Source of the DNA: VXYL01 sp965116935 | GTDB taxonomy: Bacteria; Pseudomonadota; Gammaproteobacteria; Pseudomonadales; Azotimanducaceae | Assembly: GCA_965116935.1 (NCBI GenBank) | Contig: OZ220737.1 | Span: 310,001 to 374,000, forward strand | Length of the DNA: 64,000 nt | Reading direction: 5' to 3' | Shown: positions 28,423-38,251 of the stretch, piece by piece | How positions within the stretch are numbered: the stretch's first letter is position 1 | How the letters are laid out: every line of letters starts with the position of its first letter | Notes under the pieces: generated by a model | Told to the model about the DNA's origin: nothing | The model's input: the letters and a program-made list of their open reading frames with translations, nothing else | The model's database searches: none | Position numbers and translations under genes: made by a program

Positions 28423-28689
28423 GTGCGTGTGGAGACGGAAATCAGGAGGTGGGGCAACAGCTTGGCGCTGCGTGTCACTGGTGCAATGGCGCAACTGCCG
28501 CGATTCGAGCCAGGCACGCGGGTGACAGTTGACATCAACAGCGAGGGCTTTGTGGTCAAGCGCGCCACCGGGCGACTCGGCACCTTCCGTTTCCCGTACA
28601 GCGAACAGGCCCTCTTGGCGGGAATGACGCCGGAAAACGCCCACGCCGACCTGCTGGCCGATCCAAGCGGTGCCGAGGTCGAACCTTAG
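28423..28689 (+). CDS. MazE/AbrB-type antitoxin
   Basis: The 88-residue protein opens VRVETEIRRWGNSLALRV, the SpoVT-AbrB swapped-hairpin fold of MazE antitoxins, which bind the operon promoter. A C-terminal tail (MTPENAHADLLADPSG) would wrap the toxin. The GTG at 28423 is chosen because GGAAG stands 7 bases upstream; GTGs at 28399 and 28429 are alternatives. The stop TAG is directly followed by the toxin start. Confidence 0.88.
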   Translation: MRVETEIRRWGNSLALRVTGAMAQLPRFEPGTRVTVDINSEGFVVKRATGRLGTFRFPYSEQALLAGMTPENAHADLLADPSGAEVEP

Positions 28690-29052
28690 GTGGCGCGTAC
28701 GGAGTACATCCCCGACCGCAGGGATGTGGTCCTGCTCGACTTCGAGCCGACAAAGGGCAAGGAGATTGGCAAGTACCGCCCGGCGCTGGTCTTGAGCAGT
28801 CGCGACTACAACCGTCGCTCTGGGCTCCTGATTTGCTGCCCGATCAGCACCAGCATCCGCGGCGGCCCAAGCGAGGTGCCAATCGAATCCCTCGACCAAC
28901 CCTCGGTCGTGGCCGCAAATCTGATTCAGACACTGGCTTGGCGAGAGCGCAAGGCGAAGAAGATCGTGACCGCCACGCCGCATGTTTTCGAGACGACCTT
29001 GCTGACGCTGCTACCCCTCCTTGGCGCTCTGGAGATCCTGGACGAAGGGTAG
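28690..29052 (+). CDS. MazF/PemK-type endoribonuclease toxin
   Basis: The 120-residue protein has the MazF pattern RRDVVLLDFEPTKGKEIGKYRPALVLSS near the N terminus and LLICCPISTSIRGGPSEVPI in the middle. It ends with a long C-terminal helix. MazF cleaves mRNA at short motifs. It starts with GTG immediately after the antitoxin stop, which implies translational coupling. A copy of the last about 22 codons and the 3' flank lies at 17136-17274 inside the other repeat field. Confidence 0.92.
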   Translation: MARTEYIPDRRDVVLLDFEPTKGKEIGKYRPALVLSSRDYNRRSGLLICCPISTSIRGGPSEVPIESLDQPSVVAANLIQTLAWRERKAKKIVTATPHVFETTLLTLLPLLGALEILDEG

Positions 29053-30030
29053 ATCCGCCATCGCATGTGGCGCAGTTCCTCGATCTTCCATTCCGCGCCC
29101 TGCGCCTAGCCCGATCCGACACACGGGAGCTTGCCGCAGACCCGAACGGCACGGTCGCGCTTGCGACCGTCGGAGAGGAGGGGCGTGGGAGATTGCCTAC
29201 GGTGTGTAGGACGAAATGTTTGTGTGTCGGGAAAGATTGGCCATGTAGGACGAAATGTTTGTGTGTCGGGAAAGATTGGCCTTCCTCTCCCGCCTCGACG
29301 CCTGCTGCGTGCGAGATGTCCCACGGCCTGTAGGACGAAATGTTTGTGTGTCGGGAAAGATTGGCCCAACACACGGGAGCTTGCCGCAGACCCGAACGGC
29401 GCGGTCGGGCTTGCGACCGTCGGAGAGGAGGGGCGTGGGAGATTGCCTACGGTGTGTAGGACGAAATGTTTGTGTGTCGGGAAAGATTGGCCACGCGTCC
29501 CCGCCGCGAGACACGGCTGCAGCAGATTCCTGACAGCCGGCACGGCCCGGCGCCCAGCCGCTCCCACTCCACCCTCGAAGTGAGCTGACCGCGTCGTCTG
29601 CCGGGCGGGCTTGCGTGGGAGATGTCCTACGGCGTGTAGGACGAAATGTTTGTGTGTCGGGAAAGGTTGGCCTTGACAGGCACGACACTCGGACTCCCAT
29701 ACGGCGGGCACTCGCCGCGCATGCGCCTGTACCATCCAGAAGTGGGTTCCTTCGCCTCTCCCGCCTCGACGCCTGCTGCGTGCGAGATGTCCCACGGCCT
29801 GTAGGACGAAATGTTTGTGTGTCGGGAAAGATTGCCACGGCTGCAGCAGATTCCTGACAGCCGGCACGGCCCGGCGCCCAGCCGCTCCCACTCCACCCTC
29901 GAAGTGAGCTGACCGCGTCGTCTGCCGGGCGGGCTTGCGTGGGAGATGTCCTACGGCGTGTAGGACGAAATGTTTGTGTGTCGGGAAAGGTTGGCCTTAT
30001 GACCGTTTGTGTGTCGGGAAAGATTATTCG
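29053..30030. repeat. Second field of 26-bp GTAG repeats
   Basis: Full copies start at 29206, 29245, 29330, 29456, 29636, 29801 and 29960, all in the orientation opposite to the 17-19 kb field, with a part at about 30005. Between them lie the mazF 3' flank (CACGGGAGCTTGCCGCAGAC, twice), two copies of the transposase 3' end, and the segment ending in GCGTGCGAGATGTCCCACGG. The same pieces occur at 16.9-19 kb. No intact gene is supported. Confidence 0.85.
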
Positions 30031-30147
30031 TGAAGTCGCCGCTCATACACATCCATCGGCGCCGGTCCGGCAACGCGCCCTCTCAGGTCGGCTGCATGGG
30101 AGATGTCCTACAACGTGTAGGACGGAAAAAGGGGCGGGATCGGACGC

Positions 30148-30179
30148 AAAAAAAGCCCGGCTCCTTGCGGAGCCGGGCT
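30148..30179 (-). terminator. Intrinsic terminator after secreted protein copy 2
   Basis: On the minus strand AGCCCGGCTCC-GCAA-GGAGCCGGGCT is followed by seven T residues. It lies about 50 bases after the stop of the gene at 30228-31946. Confidence 0.92.
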
Positions 30180-30227
30180 GATTGGAGGACTTCGGGTTGG
30201 AGCGCCTTAGCGGCGCTCAAGTTCCGG

Positions 30228-31946
30228 TCAGTCCGCTACGAAGGTGTTGTTGACCAGCGTACGGGAGTGGCCATCACGGGTCAGTTGCTGAACCGTTACG
30301 TCACCCTTCGACAGGATGCGGCAGGAAATGCGGCTCTCCGGTTCGCCGAGGCCCTCGGCAACGCCTTCCACATCGTCGCCGCCCCAGACCATCACCATGT
30401 CTTGGCCGACCATCGGAGCCTCACCGAAGCCACGGTTACCCATGTCGTCCCAGCACTCGAGGAAGACGCGACACATCTCGTCCGAACCCGCCGGTGCCTG
30501 CTCGCAACGTACGCGAACGTTGCCCTTGTCACCGTTGCCGTTGGTCGAATGCGGAATCGCGTACGCCATGATCGGGTCACCGACACCATCGAAGTTCAGG
30601 GTCGTGTAGTTCGACTTGGCGCCCTCGTCGATCGCGGACGGGTCACTGTATTCGACCAGCGCCGTTACCTTGATCTTCGAGTCATGGTTGATGTGTTCCT
30701 TGCCGCCCGGCATGTAGAGCACCTTGAAGTTGCCGGTGATGCCATCCTTGAAGGAATCCGACTTGTCCGGGTCGATCGATAGGGCTTCGCCTTCGGCCAT
30801 CATGCCGTCAATCGCGATGCTTTCACCCTCACCCATCTTGCCGTCGTTGTCGTAATCGACGAAGAGCACGTCGTCTTCGTTGAACAGGCCCCGTGTGCCG
30901 GCAGCATGGATCGTCAACGTACCGCGGAGTCCCTCGTCGATTTCCTCACCATCAAGATCGTGAAGCGCCCAAGGAGATGCCGGGACGGCCGTCACTTCGG
31001 CCTTGTAGACGAAAGCATCGGTCTCTGCGTCGGTGCCAGGCGTCGCCTGGACCTGCCCGACTACCGTGCGCGGGCTGCCCATGGTGGCCGTTGCCGGGTT
31101 CAACTGCTGGGTCGTCACGGTAACGGTCGCTAGCGTCACGTAGCCCTTGGCTGCCGGCGGCGTTTTGATGGACGTGAACGCCGAGTCACCGTCAATCACG
31201 ATCGCTTGGCTGTGGCTATCGCTGATCGCAAGGGTAAGCGAATCGCGCGCCAGAACGACCTTCTCGGTGTACCCGTTCGCTAGACCGCCAGTCAAACGGT
31301 CACCGTTTACCGGATGGCCCGTGAACTCCCCGCTGACAACGCGAGCGGTGGCCCGAAGCTTCACGGACGTTTCGTCGTTGGCCGGGTTGGCATCTGCTGC
31401 GTTGGCGCCAGCCAAAGCGAGTTCAGCAAGCCGCGGCATCGTGAACGTGATCGTGTGCGGATCCGTTGTTGAAATTGGTCGAGCACCTGTGATGGTGGTG
31501 CTTGCTTCCTCGACCTTGATGACGATCTCGCTGTCGCCCTTTCGCCCCCCGGACATGATCGAGGCGACCGAACCGGGTGCCGCGACTGCGTCAGCGGTGT
31601 CGGTCTCGCTGGCATTCGTGTCGAACATCAGGCCCGTGACATTCCCATCAAACACCGCACCGAGCAACTCGAACGTGATGATTGACGCGCCGTCATGATT
31701 GACTCGTGCGACGAACTCGTTCGCGTCGGTATCGGGATTGTCGGCAACCCCTTCAACATTCGCCGGGAAGAACAACGTGACCACCGGGGTCATGTCATCG
31801 GGATACACTGGGGAGTCATGCCCTGGCCCGAACAGCTCGGATGCATAGGTGGGATTGGGTGAGACGGTCACCTTCGCCCCCCAGGCGCCAACCCCCGCAA
31901 AGAGGCACGCGACCACCACGACCGCGCTTCTCATGAATTTGATCAT
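30228..31946 (-). CDS. Large secreted protein of unknown family (copy 2, intact)
   Basis: The 572-residue protein begins with a clear signal peptide, MIKFMRSAVVVVACLFAGVG, ending near AWGAK. The body is acidic and rich in Thr, Ala, Asp and Gly with beta-strand patterns. The C-terminal block IMAYAIPHSTNGNGDKGNVR, CRVFLECWDDMGNRGFGEAP and SCRILSKGDVTVQQLTRDG has conserved cysteines. It matches copy 1 (15091-16860) and the fragment at 22839. The ATG at 31946 has GGAG about 8 bases upstream. It is probably exported to the periplasm or surface; the nearby type II secretion locus is a possible route, but nothing shows this directly. Confidence 0.7.
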   Translation of the reverse strand: MIKFMRSAVVVVACLFAGVGAWGAKVTVSPNPTYASELFGPGHDSPVYPDDMTPVVTLFFPANVEGVADNPDTDANEFVARVNHDGASIITFELLGAVFDGNVTGLMFDTNASETDTADAVAAPGSVASIMSGGRKGDSEIVIKVEEASTTITGARPISTTDPHTITFTMPRLAELALAGANAADANPANDETSVKLRATARVVSGEFTGHPVNGDRLTGGLANGYTEKVVLARDSLTLAISDSHSQAIVIDGDSAFTSIKTPPAAKGYVTLATVTVTTQQLNPATATMGSPRTVVGQVQATPGTDAETDAFVYKAEVTAVPASPWALHDLDGEEIDEGLRGTLTIHAAGTRGLFNEDDVLFVDYDNDGKMGEGESIAIDGMMAEGEALSIDPDKSDSFKDGITGNFKVLYMPGGKEHINHDSKIKVTALVEYSDPSAIDEGAKSNYTTLNFDGVGDPIMAYAIPHSTNGNGDKGNVRVRCEQAPAGSDEMCRVFLECWDDMGNRGFGEAPMVGQDMVMVWGGDDVEGVAEGLGEPESRISCRILSKGDVTVQQLTRDGHSRTLVNNTFVAD

Positions 31947-32726
31947 TGATGATCTCCGTTCGTTGATTCCATTCCCGTCCCATTGCGGGGATGCACCCCC
32001 AAGAGGCGCGCGGGATCCTACCGTTGTTCTTGAATGATGCAACCCTGTCCTCCGTACACCACCCGAGGTTCTGCACTCAAGGGAGCGCCCTTCCGATCCT
32101 GCGTTCCGTGCGAAATGCGCGCAACGCGAAGCGAGAGGAACCCCCACCCGAACATCGGCCACTGCGCCGATGGCGGCGCATCGTACAGCATGTCCGCGTG
32201 GATTCCAACACCGATTTTCGCCTTTTCCGCTGAATTTCTCGCGTTCCCGGCTTCATTCCGGCTTTCCGCCTTGCCTTTGCCGCCTTCGCGCCCGCGCTGC
32301 GGGATGCGGTGGCGGATTGGCCAGGCGCCCTCCGCTCCATTCCCAAGCCATCGCTAGATCACGTTCGGCGGGCTTTGTCAAGCCCCTGCCGTTCCGATGG
32401 CCAGCGCTTGGCTTGGGTTCGGTAAGCACAGCAAGTTCGGGGGGATTCGTCAAGGGGTTTGCGGGGCTTTTTGTTTTCGGCGTTTTGGCGCGCCTCGCAG
32501 GGAGAACGGGGGTTGGCGTTCTCGATGCGCCTGCGGGGTGGGGTGGGCGCGGCGCGCGCGTGCGGTGCCGGGTGCGGTGCGCGCCGCGGGGAGCCTTGTT
32601 CCGGGCTTGGAGGAGGACGCGGCTTTGGGTCGGCGGCCCCCTCCGAGAAACCGAGGACGATTTCTCGACTCCCCCTCGAGGGGGAGTGACGGGTGTCGGG
32701 CGGGGCGGGGGGCGTTCGGAGGAGCG
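31947..32726. other. Long gap without a recognised gene
   Basis: About 780 bases lie between the secreted protein start and the end of the first Uma2 gene. The part from 32590 to 32700 (GCGGCTTTGGGTCGGCGGCC and CCGAGAAACCGAGGACG) recurs at 34755-34830 after the third Uma2 copy, so it is a repeated 3' flank. The rest shows open frames caused by GC bias only. Confidence 0.5.
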
Positions 32727-33485
32727 TCAGCGGTCGGCGAGGCAGCGCTCGAGTTCTTGGATCACGCGCTCCTTGTCTTCGATGATGCGGTCCTTCTCAG
32801 CGAGGAGGCGGTCCTGTTCCTCGTACGTGGCCAGGAACTTGCCGGTGGCCGGGTCGTGGAGGCGCAGGCAGCCTTCGCCGTCGAGGCAGAGGTGCAGGGA
32901 GAGCACCTGGGACTCGCCGCGGCGCGCGCCGTCGGGCCTCCTTTCCAGCGGCACGGGCTCGTAGGCGCCGGCATCGTTCAGCCGGTGGCCCAGCAGGCGC
33001 GGGCGCAGGTACTTGCCCGTGGGATCGTGCTGCCAGTACTCCGCCACGCCCAGGTTCTCGTACAGGGCGTGCTTCTCCGTCAGGTCGCGTCGGTGCGTGC
33101 CCTTCGACGCCACCTCCAGGACGAAGTCCGCGAACTTGCCCTCCTCCCACGTCTTCCAGACCGAGCGCTGCTGGTCCCGGGACGGGCCGAACGCCACGAA
33201 CACGTCCGGCTGGACCCACCTTTCGTTGTCCCCCTCCAGCCAGTACATCGTCAGCTCGCTGCCGACGTACACGTCCTCGCGATGCGCGTAATGGCTCCGT
33301 AGCGGCTGCGTGCAGTCCACCTCGGCGTTCCAGTGTTCCGGGGTCATCGCCTCAACGCCCCGATCCGGATAGTCGAGCGCCCTTGCGGGCGCGTTGGCGG
33401 TTCGCTTCGCGAGCGGTTGTGCGCTGGATGTCGCCGCGGGACGGTGGAGCTTGCGGGCGCGCAGGGGCTGCGGGGCGGTGGGCAT
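32727..33485 (-). CDS. Uma2 family (PD-(D/E)XK) nuclease with C-terminal coiled coil, copy A
   Basis: The 252-residue protein has the Uma2/DUF820 core. YVGSELTMYW, QPDVFVAFGP (motif Asp), FADFVLEVASKGT (motif Glu-x-Val-x-Ser) and YENLGVAEYWQHDPTG are all present. A C-terminal helix of charged seven-residue repeats (DRLLAEKDRIIEDKERVIQELERCL) follows. Uma2 proteins are restriction-nuclease-like, often present in many copies, and their role is unsettled. The ATG at 33485 is preceded by the family N terminus MPTAPQPLRARKLHRP; a longer upstream frame is not real. Confidence 0.85.
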   Translation of the reverse strand: MPTAPQPLRARKLHRPAATSSAQPLAKRTANAPARALDYPDRGVEAMTPEHWNAEVDCTQPLRSHYAHREDVYVGSELTMYWLEGDNERWVQPDVFVAFGPSRDQQRSVWKTWEEGKFADFVLEVASKGTHRRDLTEKHALYENLGVAEYWQHDPTGKYLRPRLLGHRLNDAGAYEPVPLERRPDGARRGESQVLSLHLCLDGEGCLRLHDPATGKFLATYEEQDRLLAEKDRIIEDKERVIQELERCLADR

Positions 33486-33721
33486 GGCGTTCTCCTTGGG
33501 CACCGGGCCGGAAGGAAAGGGGGACCTTAGCACAGCGCCGGCGGCCCGGGCGCGGGGCTGGCGGCGGGCAAAGGCTGCGGGGCGCTTGCGGCACGGAGCG
33601 GCTCGGGTGCGTTGGGTGGAGGCCACCGTGGCACGGAAATCAAGCGCGGTCTGTAGGACGGAACCGCTGAAGCTGGTAGGAGATTGACGCTGCGTGGGGT
33701 GGGGGGGCGTTCGGGGAAGCG

Positions 33722-34510
33722 TCAGCGGTCGGCGAGGCGGCGCTGGAGTTCTTGGATCATGCGCTCCTGGTCCGCGATGGTGCGCTCCTTGTCCTCGATG
33801 GTGCGCTCCTTGTCCTCGATGATGCGGTCCTTCTCCTCGTACGTGGCCAGGAACTTGGCGGTGGCCGGGTCGAAGAGGCGAAGGCGGCCGGCGTCGAGGC
33901 AGAGGTAGAGGGCGAGGAGCTTCGACTCGCCGCAGGGCATTCCTTCGGGGGTGGTTGCCAGCGGGAGGCGTTCGTACACGCCGCGGTCGTTCAGGCGGTG
34001 GCCCTTCAGGGGATCGATGTGCCGGCCGGTGGGGTCGTGCTGCCAGTACTCGGTGACGCCGAGGCGTTGGTAGAGGAGACGCTTTCGGGCTTCGTCCTCC
34101 CCGTGGGTGGTCTTGGACGCGACCTCCAGCACGAAGTCGGCGAGCTTGCCCTCCTCCCACGTCAGCCAGACGTCGCGCAGCGGCTCGCGGGAAGGGCCGA
34201 AGGCGACGAACACGTCGGGGGAGACGCTGATGTGCTTGTTCTCGGGAACGTAGTACATCATCAGGTTGCCGCCGACATGCACGTCGCCCCGGTGCGCGTA
34301 GCGCGCCTTCAGCGGCTGCATGACGTCCACCATGGCTTCCGCGTGGGTTTCCGATTCGGCCATCGGCTTACCGTCGGTTTCCGGATACTCGTGCGCCCGA
34401 TGGGCGCATTCGTGCGCGTTGGCAGTTCGCTGCGCGAACTGCTGCGCACCGGACACCGCATCGGGCTGGCGGGGCTTGCGTGCCGGGAGCGGCTCGGGCA
34501 CGGAGGGCAT
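33722..34510 (-). CDS. Uma2 family nuclease with coiled coil, copy B
   Basis: The 262-residue protein is nearly identical to copy C (34950-35717) and clearly related to copy A. Core motifs are VGGNLMMYYVPE, SPDVFVAFGP, FADFVLEVASKTT and YQRLGVTEYWQHDPTG. It differs from copy C in two repeat tracts. It has one fewer ECAHRAH unit near residue 38 and two more DKERTIE units in the C-terminal coil. The 3' flank and the upstream region (GTAGGACGGAAAC, GTAGGAGATTG) are duplicated with it. Confidence 0.85.
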   Translation of the reverse strand: MPSVPEPLPARKPRQPDAVSGAQQFAQRTANAHECAHRAHEYPETDGKPMAESETHAEAMVDVMQPLKARYAHRGDVHVGGNLMMYYVPENKHISVSPDVFVAFGPSREPLRDVWLTWEEGKLADFVLEVASKTTHGEDEARKRLLYQRLGVTEYWQHDPTGRHIDPLKGHRLNDRGVYERLPLATTPEGMPCGESKLLALYLCLDAGRLRLFDPATAKFLATYEEKDRIIEDKERTIEDKERTIADQERMIQELQRRLADR

Positions 34511-34949
34511 GGCGTTTCTCCTTGGGCGTTGGGCCGGCCGGATGCGGGGACGTTAGCACAGCGCCACCCGCGGGGCGTAGGGCTGAGAGCGGACGCTGTG
34601 TAGTGCTTGCGGCACGGAGCGGCTCGGGTACGTTCGTTGGGTGGAGCCCACCGTGGCACGCAAATCAAGCGCGGTCTGTAGGACGGAAACGTCAAGGCTT
34701 GTAGGAGATTGACGCTTTGTGAGGGGGAGCGGGCTTGGGGGGCTTTGTTCTGGGGTGGACGTGGACGCGGCTTTGGGTCGGCGGCCCCCCTCCGAGAAAC
34801 CGAGGACGGTTTCTCGGAGGGGGGAGTGACAGGAAGGGCGGCCTCACCAATAGAGGGGGAGTGACGGGGTGGTGGGGCCTTGAAGGGTAGGGGGCGTTCG
34901 GGGGGTCAGCCTTGTTCGGGGTTCGGGAGGACGCGGGGTTGGGGAAGCG
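34511..34949. repeat. Spacer inside a tandem duplication of about 1.2 kb
   Basis: The upstream region of copy B (34511-34720) is repeated upstream of copy C (35718-35925) almost base for base, with start codons 1207 bases apart. It contains GTAGGACGGAAACGTCAAGG and GTAGGAGATTG. The remaining 34720-34949 holds GC-rich flank sequence with the GAGAAACCGAGGACGGTTTC hairpin also seen near 32650. No gene. Confidence 0.8.
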
Positions 34950-35717
34950 TCAGCGGTCGGCGAGGCGGCGCTGGAGTTCTTGGATCATGCGCTCCTTGTC
35001 CGCGATGATGCGGTCCTTCTCCTCGTACGTGGCCAGGAACTTGGCGGTGGCCGGGTCGAAGAGGCGAAGGCGGCCGGCGTCGAGGCAGAGGTAGAGGGCG
35101 AGGAGCTTCGACTCGCCGCAGGGCATTCCTTCGGGGGTGGTTGCCAGCGGGAGGCGTTCGTACACGCCGCGGTCGTTCAGGCGGTGGCCCTTCAGGGGAT
35201 CGATGTGCCGGCCGGTGGGGTCGTGCTGCCAGTACTCGGTGACGCCGAGGCGTTGGTAGAGGAGACGCTTTCGGGCTTCGTCCTCCCCGTGGGTGGTCTT
35301 GGACGCGACCTCCAGCACGAAGTCGGCGAGCTTGCCCTCCTCCCACGTCAGCCAGACGTCGCGCAGCGGCTCGCGGGAAGGGCCGAAGGCGACGAACACG
35401 TCGGGGGAGACGCTGATGTGCTTGTTCTCGGGAACGTAGTACATCATCAGGTTGCCGCCGACATGCACGTCGCCCCGGTGCGCGTAGCGCGCCTTCAGCG
35501 GCTGCATGACGTCCACCATGGCTTCCGCGTGGGTTTCCGATTCGGCCATCGGCTTACCGTCGGTTTCCGGATACTCGTGCGCCCGATGGGCGCATTCGTG
35601 CGCCCGATGGGCGCATTCGTGCGCGTTGGCAGTTCGCTGCGCGAACTGCTGCGCACCGGACACCGCATCGGGCTGGCGGGGCTTGCGTGCCGGGAGCGGC
35701 TCGGGCACGGAGGGCAT
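34950..35717 (-). CDS. Uma2 family nuclease with coiled coil, copy C
   Basis: The 255-residue protein is a tandem duplicate of copy B with the same core motifs. It carries two ECAHRAH units instead of one and a shorter C-terminal coil (EEKDRIIADKERMIQELQRR). The coding differences are confined to whole repeat units, which points to recent duplication followed by slippage. Confidence 0.85.
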   Translation of the reverse strand: MPSVPEPLPARKPRQPDAVSGAQQFAQRTANAHECAHRAHECAHRAHEYPETDGKPMAESETHAEAMVDVMQPLKARYAHRGDVHVGGNLMMYYVPENKHISVSPDVFVAFGPSREPLRDVWLTWEEGKLADFVLEVASKTTHGEDEARKRLLYQRLGVTEYWQHDPTGRHIDPLKGHRLNDRGVYERLPLATTPEGMPCGESKLLALYLCLDAGRLRLFDPATAKFLATYEEKDRIIADKERMIQELQRRLADR

Positions 35718-36010
35718 GGCGTTTCTCCTTGGGCGTTGGGCCGGCCGGATGCGGGGACGTTAGCACAGCGCCACCCGCGGGGCGTAGGGCTGAGAGCGGA
35801 CGCTGTGTAGTGCTTGCGGCACGGAGCGGCTCGGGTACGTTCGTTGGGTGGAGCCCACCGTGGCACGCAAATCAAGCGCGGTCTGTAGGACGGAAACGTC
35901 AAGGCTTGTAGGCAATCGACGCTTTGTGAGGGGGCGAGCAGGGATGGTGAGGAGGCGCGCCTTGCAGGCGCGTGCGAGGGTGAGTCGCCCTCGCGCCCGA
36001 GGGGTCTGGC

Positions 36011-38209
36011 TTAGGGGTTGGTTTCGCTGAACTGTTGGTGGAGTTCGAGGTCGTTGCGGATGGCTTGGGTTAGGTCTTGACCTTCTTCGTGGTCGGCCAC
36101 GACGTAGGGGATCACCAAGACGGCGAGTTCGGTGCGGTCGGTGAGGAGGTTTTGCGAGCTGAACAGGCGGCCTACCCAGGGCAGGCGGCCGATTACCGGG
36201 ATGCCGCCGCGGCCGTCGTTTTGGTTGTTGGAGATCAGGCCGCCCATCAGGACGGAGCCGCCGTCTTTCAGGGTTAGCGAGGTGCTGAGCTGGCGGTTCA
36301 GGATGGTGGGGCTGCCGTCGATGCTGGTGCCGGCGCCGGGGCGGGCTTCGCTGAACTGCTGGGAGATTTCGAGATCGACGAGGCCGTTGGCCTGGACGAT
36401 CGGGGTGATCTCGAGCTGCACGCCGGTCTTGCGGTAGGTGACCTGCTGCAGGACGTTGCTGCTGCCGCCCACCTGGACGCCGGTGTCGGCGATGGCGCTG
36501 ATGACGGGGATTTCGTTGCCGACGTCGATGTTGGCGGAATCGCCGCTCTTCACCATCAGGCGCGGGCGCGAGCGAATGGCGACGCGGCTCTCCTCGAAGA
36601 AGAAGTTGAGCGCGGCGCGGGTTTCGCCGAGGTTGTTGTAGGCGCGCAGGGACAGGCCCTTGGCCTTGAGACCCAAGGCGCCCACGGTGCCGCCGGAGAT
36701 GCCGTATTTGTCGAGCATGCCCTGGAAGGAGAACTCGAAGCCGGCGCCTTCGTCGTTGGTGAGGGTGATCTCGGCGATCAGCACCTCGATGAGGACGGAG
36801 GGGACGGGCTTGTCGAGTTCCTTGATGACATCGAGGATGGCGGCCCATTCCTTGCCGGAGCCGTGGAAGAGGAGGATGTTGCGGTTGGGGTCGGAGACGA
36901 TGCGGCCGCCGGGATTGCGGCGACTGCCGTCTTGGGCGTCGAAGGCATCGCTGATGGATTCGTTCGCGGTTTGGGTGAAACCGGCGGCGTCGCCGGCCTG
37001 CAGGGCAAGCACGGCGTTCAGGGTTTCGGTGAGGCTTTCGGCGTCCGTATTGCGCACCTGGTATGTAAAGGTGGCCTCTTCGATGGCTTCCTGGCGGCGG
37101 GCGTCCAGAGTGCGCGCCCATTCCTCGACGTGCGCGAGGGCCTCGTCGTCGGCCGCGAAGACGAGAATCTTGTTGACGCCCTCGAGGGGAACGAGGGTGA
37201 TCGAGCCGCCAGTGCCGCCGACGCTTGCGGCATAGCCTTCGGCGGCGAGCACGTCGCGCAGGGACGAGGCGAGTTCGCCCACCGGGGTGAAAACGGGCTC
37301 GAAGATGGCGCCGTGGCGACCGCGCAGATACGGCTGGTCGAAGACTTCGATGAGCGCGAGGGCGCGTTCGAGCATCTCGCGGCGGCCTTGCAGGATGATT
37401 GCGTTCTGGCGGGTTTCGACGCGGGCTTCGAGGTCGTCGGAATCGAAGGTCTGGCGCAGCCAGTCTTGGATGAAGTTGCCGCCGGCGACGCGCAAGGGGA
37501 CGAGCTGGAAGATGGTGCGGTGGCTGGCCGGCACTTCGGGCAGCGTGGCGCCGCTGACGAGCAGCGGGATTTCGCGGCTGGCGATGTCGTCGCGGGCGAC
37601 GAAGTTGAGGATGCCGTCCTCTTCCTGGATGTCGACGCCGTAGCTTTGCAGCACGCGGCGGGCGGTGGAGAAGAGCTGCGACGGCGGGATCGGTTCCATC
37701 AGCCGCAGGGTGACGAGGTCGGTCTTGCCTTGCAGGTCCGGGTCGACGGCGAAGGACATGCCGAGTTGGTGGCCGAAGACTTCGTTGATGAAGGCGACCA
37801 AGGGTATGTCGTGGAAGCTCAAGGCGATGGGATCGCCGGTGAGGCCCTGGCCCAAGCGGTCGGCGATGCCTTCGGCGACGGCTTCCTGAACGACCACGCC
37901 GGGTGGTCGGGAGACGCGGAACTCGGGGGCGATTTCCTCGGCGACTTCCGGGGCCTCAGCCTCGTCGCCCGTGTCGGCCTTGGCCGGACGGATGGGCTCC
38001 GGCAGCGGTGGCACCGTGAGCGTGGCGCAGGCGGTTAGGACGCTGGCGAGGGCCAGTGCGAGCAGGCGCAAGACAAACAGCAGTTGCGAAGCAACTGCCA
38101 ACGCGCTCGCAGAGCGCGCCAGTTGCGAAGCAACTGGCGACGCGCCCGTTAGGGCGCGCATGGGCGTAGGGCGGAAGGCTCGCGCTTGGGCGCCGGGTTG
38201 TGTGGACAT
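36011..38209 (-). CDS. gspD: Type II secretion secretin GspD
   Basis: The 732-residue protein forms the outer-membrane channel. Its N0 domain starts near ALSFHDIPLVAFINEVFGHQ, N1-N3 repeats follow (FIQDWLRQTF, GAIFEPVFTPVGELASSL), and the secretin core has VPSVLIEVLIAEITLTNDEG and GGSVLMGGLISN. A lipobox-like LASVLTAC near residue 60 suggests lipidation. The first about 45 residues are encoded by two inverted hairpin repeats (CAGTTGCGAAGCAACTG at about 38090 and 38140) read in frame, so the true start may lie further in. It follows gspC by 42 bases on the same strand. Confidence 0.93.
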   Translation of the reverse strand: MSTQPGAQARAFRPTPMRALTGASPVASQLARSASALAVASQLLFVLRLLALALASVLTACATLTVPPLPEPIRPAKADTGDEAEAPEVAEEIAPEFRVSRPPGVVVQEAVAEGIADRLGQGLTGDPIALSFHDIPLVAFINEVFGHQLGMSFAVDPDLQGKTDLVTLRLMEPIPPSQLFSTARRVLQSYGVDIQEEDGILNFVARDDIASREIPLLVSGATLPEVPASHRTIFQLVPLRVAGGNFIQDWLRQTFDSDDLEARVETRQNAIILQGRREMLERALALIEVFDQPYLRGRHGAIFEPVFTPVGELASSLRDVLAAEGYAASVGGTGGSITLVPLEGVNKILVFAADDEALAHVEEWARTLDARRQEAIEEATFTYQVRNTDAESLTETLNAVLALQAGDAAGFTQTANESISDAFDAQDGSRRNPGGRIVSDPNRNILLFHGSGKEWAAILDVIKELDKPVPSVLIEVLIAEITLTNDEGAGFEFSFQGMLDKYGISGGTVGALGLKAKGLSLRAYNNLGETRAALNFFFEESRVAIRSRPRLMVKSGDSANIDVGNEIPVISAIADTGVQVGGSSNVLQQVTYRKTGVQLEITPIVQANGLVDLEISQQFSEARPGAGTSIDGSPTILNRQLSTSLTLKDGGSVLMGGLISNNQNDGRGGIPVIGRLPWVGRLFSSQNLLTDRTELAVLVIPYVVADHEEGQDLTQAIRNDLELHQQFSETNP

Positions 38210-38251
38210 GGCGGCGTTGCCTTTTGTTTCGGTTCGCTTGGATGGACGGCG

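Noticed and set aside
33486..34160. N-terminal extension of Uma2 copy A (PRR/HHRGQGAHHRG-rich)
   Set aside because: It reads copy B in another frame; the ATG at 33485 with the family N terminus is the real start.
35760..37121. 453-residue Arg/Pro-rich frame on the minus strand
   Set aside because: It overlaps gspD in another frame of the same strand and lacks any protein-like pattern.
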